Positions 57,481 through 64,000 of a stretch of 64,000 nt of DNA are shown here, in pieces. Numbering within the stretch: the first letter of the stretch is position 1; every line of letters begins with the position of its first letter. A model generated the notes under the pieces. It had not been told where the DNA came from. It did not search any database and was given only the letters and a program-made list of their open reading frames with translations. The position numbers and the translations under genes are program-made. The DNA is from Brachynemurus nebulosus. Taxonomy: Eukaryota > Arthropoda > Insecta > Neuroptera > Myrmeleontidae. Location of the stretch: assembly GCA_035578155.1 (NCBI GenBank), contig JAPWDM010000015.1:9112709-9176708 (forward strand). Reading direction: 5' to 3'.

Positions 57481-58600
57481 CCTCCGTACGTTTTCCCAGG
57501 CTTTAACAAAAAATTCTATAGCTTGCGCTAAAAAAAAAAAAATTTTTTTAAATTTTCTATTTTCTCTTCTGTTTCTTGAGAAATTAAATAGTCAAGTAAA
57601 TATTTTCTATAATTTGTTTTAAAAGTGGTAATCACACCTTGATCCATCGGCTGGATCAAAGATATCACGTTTGGTGGTAAAAGAATAACTTTAAAATTTT
57701 CGTTAATACTATTTAGCACGTCTTTGTTAAGGTGAGCTGGCGCGTTATCAAAAATTAATACAGTTTTCCTGTTTAAATTGTGCTTTGTTTTATAATCAGT
57801 CTCTTCTTTGATAAAAATATCATCAAACCACTCACAAAATAATTTGGAATCAATCTAAGCATTTTTCTGACTCGCATAGTACACTGGCGACGATAAAATC
57901 CTATCAAATTCACGGGGTTTCTTATTTTTACCAATTACTAGAAGCGGATGTTTATGGTTACCAGACGCATTAGCGCAGAATATAATAGTTACTCGATCCT
58001 TTGGCATTTTAGGTCTGGGTGCAGAAGGCTCAGTTGGAAGAACTAATGTTTTTTTTAGGTAACATTTTCCAAAAGACGTCACTTTCATCTGCATTATAAA
58101 TGTCTTCGATGCTATACCCTTCTTCAAATAACCGAGAAAACGTTTCTTAAACTTTTCGGCACCGATGTGATCTGAAGACAGTTTTTCTCCTTTGATTGCC
58201 AAACGTCTTATCCCGTACCGAGACTTAAATCGCTTAGCCCATCCTTGACTGGCCTTAAAATTTCACGGTCCGCCCATTTTTTTCATTTAGTTTAATGGCC
58301 TTACTGCGTAAAATGTCGGAAATTGGCTGGTGTAAATTACGCTTTTGTACTAGCCAGTGAAATAGAACTTGTTCCATTTGTTTTAATGTTGATGGCCTTA
58401 GTCTGTTGATTTTAGTAACAAATTTTAAATTAAATTTGCTATAATAATTCCGTATCTTAGCCCTGTTTTTCTTAATTTGCGCAACGGACGTGGTTGAAAT
58501 ATTATATTTTTTGGCTAAAAAACGTATAGTTGCCCCATTTTTTATTAATAATATTCACTTTTTGCCCTAAAGGGATGCTTTTTCTTAGCTGTTTTGCCTC
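57480..58600 (-). pseudogene. Tigger/jerky-like (DDE_1) transposase
   Basis: Minus-strand order: a CENP-B-like DNA-binding region near 58560-58230 with stops; MAIKGEKLSSD (57855-58202); a first catalytic block reading YNADES near 58090 that is put out of frame by a 7-A run at about 58055; PKMPKDRVTIIFCANASGNH; a TAG at 57856; then, near 57760, FDNAPAH with the second Asp; and IQPMDQGVI (57528-57719) with the third. The catalytic residues survive, but a frameshift and stops inactivate it. Sequence differs from the pogo-like gene at 47.4-49.3 kb. Confidence 0.82.
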
Positions 58601-60220
58601 TATAATTAGAAACAATTTTTTTAATTTAAATAAAAATTAAAAAAAAAGAACGAACGTTTATAATTGTCAGTAAATAATAAAATTAACAATAACAAAAAGG
58701 CAACAAATTTACAGAAATTTTATAATAATAAGTTAATACTAAAAAGTTCACAAAAAGAATATAAAAATAGTCAATAATTCTACACTGAGGTAACAAATAA
58801 ATACATAAGTTCGCAACAATCAACATTAACAATAATCAAACAAGTACACAACATTTAGGAAAGCCGGATATATTATTAAAATTTTTCAGATCCATAGGAT
58901 CCATAGTTCGTAAAATAGATGTTAAAAAAATAAATACAAAATAAATTACAATTACTTAGGACTTTTTTATCTAATTATGTAAAATTTTACAGGTTCCTTC
59001 AAAAATAAGGTTTCGTATTCATACCTAATGATTATGAAAATGAAGTAATAATTAATGTTTTCATAATTGAAACATACTTTATTACCCATATGTTAAAAAC
59101 ATCCTTTGATGCTTTTTGAAACAATATCAATTATTACAAAAGAAAATTCTCAAAATTCTAAGCTAATTCTTAAAATTAGTCTAAATAATGATAATAACTT
59201 ATTCTATTTTCTTTACTTTGAGTATGTATTTCTTATAATTTTATTGTCTTAGTGATTAATGATAATACTGATAATGTACGTATATTGATATTTTCATATT
59301 TACTAGTTAAGAAGATCTGGTCCTTATTTTTGATCTTTGCTGTAACAAACCTTCATAGTTTTCATCACCTTTATAGTTCATGCCTGTCCATACTTGCATA
59401 TAGGAACCAATTTCATTTTATATCATATCAGATAGTGATAAGTGATAAACTGATAAGTGATACACTGATACGATACATCTGATGGTGTCGACACATACGA
59501 TATATCTGATGCTGTCAACAATTTAAAAAAAAATGCATTTTCTGCTTTTTCTTATAATACGTTTATTTATATGTAATTGTGTATAATATAACTGAGACAT
59601 GTGAGACTTTAGATTACATTATTGAAGTATCAATAATGTAATCTAAAGTCTCACATGTCTCAGTATATTAAGTTAGTAATTTATTAATTATTTACAGATT
59701 TGAACAGTCAAGTGGTTATAATATAATTGAAATGTATATATGTATTCAGTCAGTATTACGTATGTTGTAAACATTTGACATGTTAGGAATATTTAATATT
59801 TCGAAATCATTTTGTAAATAAATAATAATAATTGTCTTCATAAAGTTTTTTTCGTACGTTCGCCTTGATAGTTAATTTTTGTTGATAGAAAATGTATGTA
59901 ATGTAAATATTCATATTTATTCATTAAGTTACGTATATTACTGCACTAACCTACATTAATAATAAGTTTAAATTTAAAAAAAATTGTTTCTTTTTCGGAA
60001 TTTATAAACTTTAATTTTGGTAAAAAAAATTTCTGTTTATAGGTATATTTCTATTGTATTTTGTCGTAGGTTATAGTAATCAATCTGTATATTGCTTATT
60101 GTTTAAAGAGAGTAAGAAGTATAATTCTATCTCACATTCCAATGTGTTCTTAATAACTAATGCTCGGTGTATAACCATTGAATTATAAAGAATATATAGA
60201 AGTATAATTACCTATTACAT
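58601..60220. other. AT-rich noncoding
   Basis: No gene was found. Repeated GATACRCTGATA and GATATATCTGATG-like motifs occur at 59440-59510. Confidence 0.4.
59592..59663. repeat. Perfect 34-bp hairpin with 4-nt loop
   Basis: Positions 59592-59625 and 59630-59663 are exact reverse complements around AGTA, starting CTGAGACATGTGAGACTTTA. If transcribed it would fold as a perfect hairpin. Confidence 0.95.
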
Positions 60221-60772
60221 TATGCCTTGTCAAGTGAAGCCAAAAAAAAGATAGCAGTAGGTGAACTCTCACACTTGGCGCATGCTCTCTGTATAATATT
60301 TGCTACATATATTACAGCATGGCCGTCTATAGTTTACAGGCCGGAGTAGTCAAAACTGGCAACAGTGTATCGCCGGCCTATTATGCGTTGTCGTTTCAAA
60401 CATCTGTAACCAAATTACAAACAACCTCCTGCATAGGTATTTAAAAGTGATTCTGTTACATTCTGAATTACATCAAGCTACATATTGTGTTTTAAAAAAT
60501 AAATTTTTTATGTGCAAGTTTCAGTTGAGTTTTCAGTTTTAATTAACAGTTTATTAAATACAATAAATTAATAGAACATTTTATAATATTAATATTAATA
60601 ATATAATTACATCTATAAAATAAATAATACACTTAGTTATTTCAAGAACTCCGGTAAATCCCTAATCTTACTTTTAATACAGTTTATATAGATATTAATT
60701 TTTAAATTTTTTTTTTTAAAGAATTTTAGCTACTGTTTTAAAGTTATTTTAACATATTTTCAGGTTTCCAAC
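60221..60772 (+). other. Upstream region of the P-like element
   Basis: Contains a near-palindrome GGCCGTCTATAGTTTACAGGCC at 60326-60347 and, just before the start codon, TTAACATATTTTCAG, a good splice acceptor, suggesting that an upstream exon existed. Terminal repeats were not identified. Confidence 0.4.
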
Positions 60773-62737
60773 ATGCCAGATAAGTGCTGTGTACCAGGTT
60801 GCAAAACAAATTACAAAACGGAAGAAAATAAACCTCACGTCTCTGTATTTAAATTTCCCTCAGACGTGAATTTACGTAATAAGTCGATACGAAATATTCC
60901 CCGTAAAAATTGGACTCCTGGGAAAAGAGCTGTTGTATGTGAAAAACATTTTGAAACACTATTTGTGTTAAAAACTGATAGATGCAAAAGTGAAAACAGT
61001 GATATTGTTATTCCAAAATTTAGACCCACTTTAACTCCAGAGGCAGTGCCTACTGTATTTCCAAATTTACCAAAATACTTATCTACTCAAAATACCGTAG
61101 TTCGAGTATCTCCAGATGATAGGCGCAAAGCAATAAATGACAGGCTCAAATTAAATACGGAAAGGTGGCTACAAACTGATTTAATAAGTGATTTTAAAGA
61201 ACTGTGTGATAAATTCAGCAGTAAACTTAATTTAACAAAGTGGAAGTGTGAAAATATGAGTGACAAATTAATTTTTTATAGATTAGACTTAATTGGCACA
61301 GAGCCAAAAATTTTGGTATGTTTTAGAATTTATAATAATTTAAGTTTCGAAATTTACAAAAACAATTCTTTAATAAGTCCAAATGATCTCACTTGGATTG
61401 CGAGGGATCAAATGAAAATTGAGAGATGGTCTCAACTAGAGAAAATTTTAAGTTGATTTGCTATCGATGATTTTAATACAGAGACATACGATACTTTTAC
61501 ATAATATTACTTCTTATTTTGATAAATTGATCAATTTTGTTAAAAATAATGAAGATAATGAAAGTGTACTTTTTACACTAACTTTTTTTAATGAACAAAT
61601 GAAACTTTTGTTTACACAAAAGTATCAAAGGCGATACAGTCCACAAATGATAATTAATTCATTTTTAATTTATATGCAGTCCAAAATTTGTTATTCTACT
61701 TTACGAGAAAATTCATTACTTATTTTGCCACACACAAAAACATTACAGTAATTGTCGTCATTATTGCATGTTTCTGTTAATGCAGACAATGAAAATAAAC
61801 ATTTTTTAATGGAAAAAGTTCGCAATTTATCAGAACGTGAGAAATATGTTTCATTGCAAATTGATGAAATATATGTTAAAGAAAGTTTGCAATATAAAAA
61901 CGGTTTAATTTATGGTTGCGGTGAAAATAAGGCATCAACTGTAGCAAAAACAATTGTAGCTTTTATGGTCAGTTCTATTTATCCTGTTCAGAATATTTCT
62001 GGAAAGGAGTTATGCGATTTAACACTTAACGTTTGTAAATTAATTGAAACTTGTGGATTTACAATTTTAATTATGGTATCGGAGTTAATCGAGTTATGTT
62101 CGAAAATTTACGTAAAACCACACCTAATTGTCCATTTAAAATTTTAGATAATTCTCAAACATTCTTGACGTATGATAGTGTGCATATATTCAAAAATATT
62201 CGAAATAACTGGATTAATCAAAAAAATTCAGAAAAAACTTTAATTTTTCCAAAATTTGACCGTCTTACTGAATTATTACACGCTAAATTTTCTGATATAA
62301 GAAGTATTTACAATAAAGAAAGTAATAATTTATTAAAATTAGCACCAAAATTGAATTATAAAACTGTATATCCTAATGTACTAGGACGCCAAAAAGTTAT
62401 TTTAGTAAATAATGTATTTCACGAAACAACTTTAACGGCAGTAAGAAAAACATTTGGGTTTGAGTCAGGTACCGCACAATTTATGGAGATAATTGCGAAA
62501 TGGTGTACAATTGTAAATATTAACAGTCCAATCAAAAATATTGTGCATAAAAATGATCTTGAAAAGCCATTTTGCAATATTAATGATAGCCGTCTTGACT
62601 TTCTAAGAAATTTTTTGTTGTGGCTCAATAAGTGGAAATCGTTAAATTTAGGTTATGGATTTTTAACTTCAGATACTTATTATGCCTTAGTTCAAAACAC
62701 CACAGTACTTATTAGTTTTATAGAATATTCCCTTGTG
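60773..62737 (+). pseudogene. THAP-domain P-element-like transposase
   Basis: ATG 60773 opens a THAP zinc finger: CCVPGC at the start, then FPSD, NWTPGKRAVVCEKHF, and a following AVPTVF block. Three more pieces continue the protein: 61458-61751 (with SPQMIINSFLIYMQSK), 61752-62075 (SLQIDEIYVKESLQYKNG, containing an acidic catalytic-type residue) and 62075-62737 (LTYDSVHIFKNIRNNW). These are P-element/THAP9 features. Frameshifts near 61455 and 62072 and a TAA at 61749 break it. It ends exactly where a gypsy LTR begins at 62738, so the rest of the element was displaced by that insertion. Confidence 0.85.
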
Positions 62738-62795
62738 GCATATAAAATGCCACTACCACAACACCATCTGTGAAATTAGTGACAAACTAATCACC
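62738..62795 (+). repeat. Gypsy 5' LTR fragment
   Basis: TGTGGCATATAAAATGCCAC followed by about 38 bp matches 63400-63457 almost perfectly (one difference). Integrase coding begins abruptly after it, so nearly the whole element between LTR start and integrase is deleted. Confidence 0.8.
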
Positions 62796-63324
62796 AGCCA
62801 ACCAATCAGAACGAATGAACCGCAACATCAAAATTAACCTATCAGCCCTCATCAAGCAATACTCAGTTAAACACAAGAATTTGACAGATCTGTTATATTT
62901 AACCGTATTTAATTACAATCGAACTCATCATTCCGCAATAAATGCGAGTCTCGCAAGCGTTTTCTTCAACAGAGAACTCAATACTCCGGCTGATTTAGTT
63001 TTGGATACTGCTGATATACTCTCTTCAAATACACCACCAACACAAGAGCACATAAATAGTTATCTTCAAAAAGCATACAACAAAACCAAACAACGCTATC
63101 AACACCATAATCCTCAATCATACTTCAAAATTGGACAGCAAGTCATGCTACGAAATCGTTCCGTCCCCAATTTCGATTAAGATCAGAAATTCATCGATAG
63201 ATATATTGGACCGTTCACTCTGGTACATTTCGTTACCCCAAACTCTTGTATCCTCTACGACAACACGAACAGAACTTCGAGAAGAGCCAATGTTCGATCT
63301 AAAAAGGACTTAATGCGAAAGTAA
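62796..63324 (+). pseudogene. Gypsy integrase C-terminal fragment
   Basis: The frame begins ANQSERMNRNI, which includes the catalytic Glu of the integrase triad at the very edge of the deletion. It continues with YNRTHHSAINASLASVFFN, KIGQQVMLRNR and a GPFTLV chromodomain-like end. One TAA at 63178 interrupts it. It is related to the integrase end at 11.5-12.0 kb but clearly a different family member. Confidence 0.85.
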
Positions 63325-63374
63325 ATTTTATGGTATGTGTGTGTTAAAGTTATTTTTATTATAATATTTTTCCT

Positions 63375-63700
63375 TTTTTTTTCCCACACGGGGTGGATGT
63401 GGCATATAAAATGCCACTACCACAACACCATCTGTGAAATTAGTTACAAACTAATCAGAGCATAAGCCGGAGGACGAACCCAATTATCAAAAATCTACCT
63501 TTATAATTCTTTTTATTTGCATCGGTCGCTTCCGCCCTCTGCTGTATTAATAAACTATCAAAATAATTCCATAATGTTCGATAGTTACATAATTTTTAAT
63601 CTTGTTCAAATATGTTTATATTCGAAACTAAGGAGGCGAGCACAGACAGCAAGACAGTAGTATTGAGGTTGACGCGTATACGGTAGGGTAGATCGGGGTC
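63375..63700 (+). repeat. Gypsy polypurine tract and 3' LTR
   Basis: CACACGGGGTGGA is followed at 63400 by the LTR start TGTGGCATATAAAATGCC. Inside are a TTAATAAACTATC polyadenylation-like motif near 63548 and GC-richer DNA. The LTR end is not defined. Confidence 0.65.
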
Positions 63701-64000
63701 AGTTGGGCAATTTTTTGGGAAAATTTTAATAGCATGAACTGAAATTAGTATAGGAAGAATAGGAAAATGATAATATTAGATAAAATTCTTATAGTAATCG
63801 CTTCAATTACATATTATAATAAGAATAATTATTTAAATTAAAAAATATCTTTACCGTTATTGTTCAACTAATACTTTTATTGAGGTATATTGAGGTAAAA
63901 TGAACATGAAAAAATAACCCCATTCAATAGAAATGACCAAATTATCAAACTCAATTAATCTACACTTTTCCAACTAAACACACTACAGAGGTAAGTAGGG
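63701..64000. other. Window end, unassigned
   Basis: AT-rich noncoding sequence; no feature recognised. Confidence 0.4.

Overview
The window is AT-rich, intron-poor, repeat-dense eukaryotic DNA, almost certainly from an arthropod and probably an insect. The evidence is the set of parasites it holds: piggyBac, P-element-like, hAT, pogo and Tc1/mariner-like DNA transposons, Ty3/gypsy and BEL/Pao retroelements, a jockey-type LINE, a baculovirus-F-type (errantivirus-like) Env, and a nearly full-length ambisense densovirus copy. Long pure (TA)n tracts and a TATA plus TCAGT promoter fit the same host group. The species cannot be named. No rRNA, tRNA, CRISPR or bacterial-style operon was seen.

Layout. 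1-6.3 kb: a fold-back element, a 159-bp tandem duplication, a GIY-YIG endonuclease relic of a Penelope-like element, and a piggyBac relic split by (TA)n palindromic DNA. 6.5-13.6 kb: a 732/986-bp inverted repeat whose loop holds a Ty3/gypsy element with one almost complete pol ORF. 14-15.5 kb: jockey-type LINE (minus strand). 16.2-17.0 kb: a 103-bp satellite in two opposed arrays, each unit carrying a heat-shock-element-like site. 17.7-19.8 kb: two DNA-transposase relics. 21.5-25.4 kb: decayed gypsy element (minus strand) whose leader region carries a 732-bp hAT-type MITE with 8-bp target duplications. 25.7-29.1 kb: a (TA)n-flanked inverted repeat and a Tc1/mariner-superfamily transposase. 30.1-33.0 kb: LINE scrap and an errantivirus-type env. 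33.3-34.7 kb: a CCACCA-rich tract followed by two small unbroken genes of unknown function, the second with a textbook core promoter. 35-36.2 kb: direct repeats, a perfect palindrome and a two-level tandem repeat. 36.5-40.2 kb: BEL/Pao integrase, pogo transposase and an unidentified coding relic. 41.7-45.1 kb: repeat array and nested MITEs. 45.6-46.0 kb: a possible terminal exon of a host gene. 47.4-49.3 kb: a pogo-like transposase gene with a clear 86-bp intron. 51.1-52.9 kb: gypsy gag-pol truncated directly against the densovirus copy. 53.0-57.2 kb: densovirus copy, with VP on plus and NS on minus converging. 57.5-58.6 kb: Tigger/jerky-like transposase. 60.8-63.7 kb: THAP-domain P-like transposase interrupted by an internally deleted gypsy element.

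Most coding sequence is decayed by stops, frameshifts and truncation. The least damaged items are the gypsy pol at 9.1-12.0 kb, the gene pair at 33.8-34.7 kb, and a 157-codon ORF inside the densovirus copy. The genes do not form one pathway: the window reads as a graveyard of nested mobile elements with one viral integration and at most a few host pieces. All family calls come from reading motifs by eye; no database search was possible.
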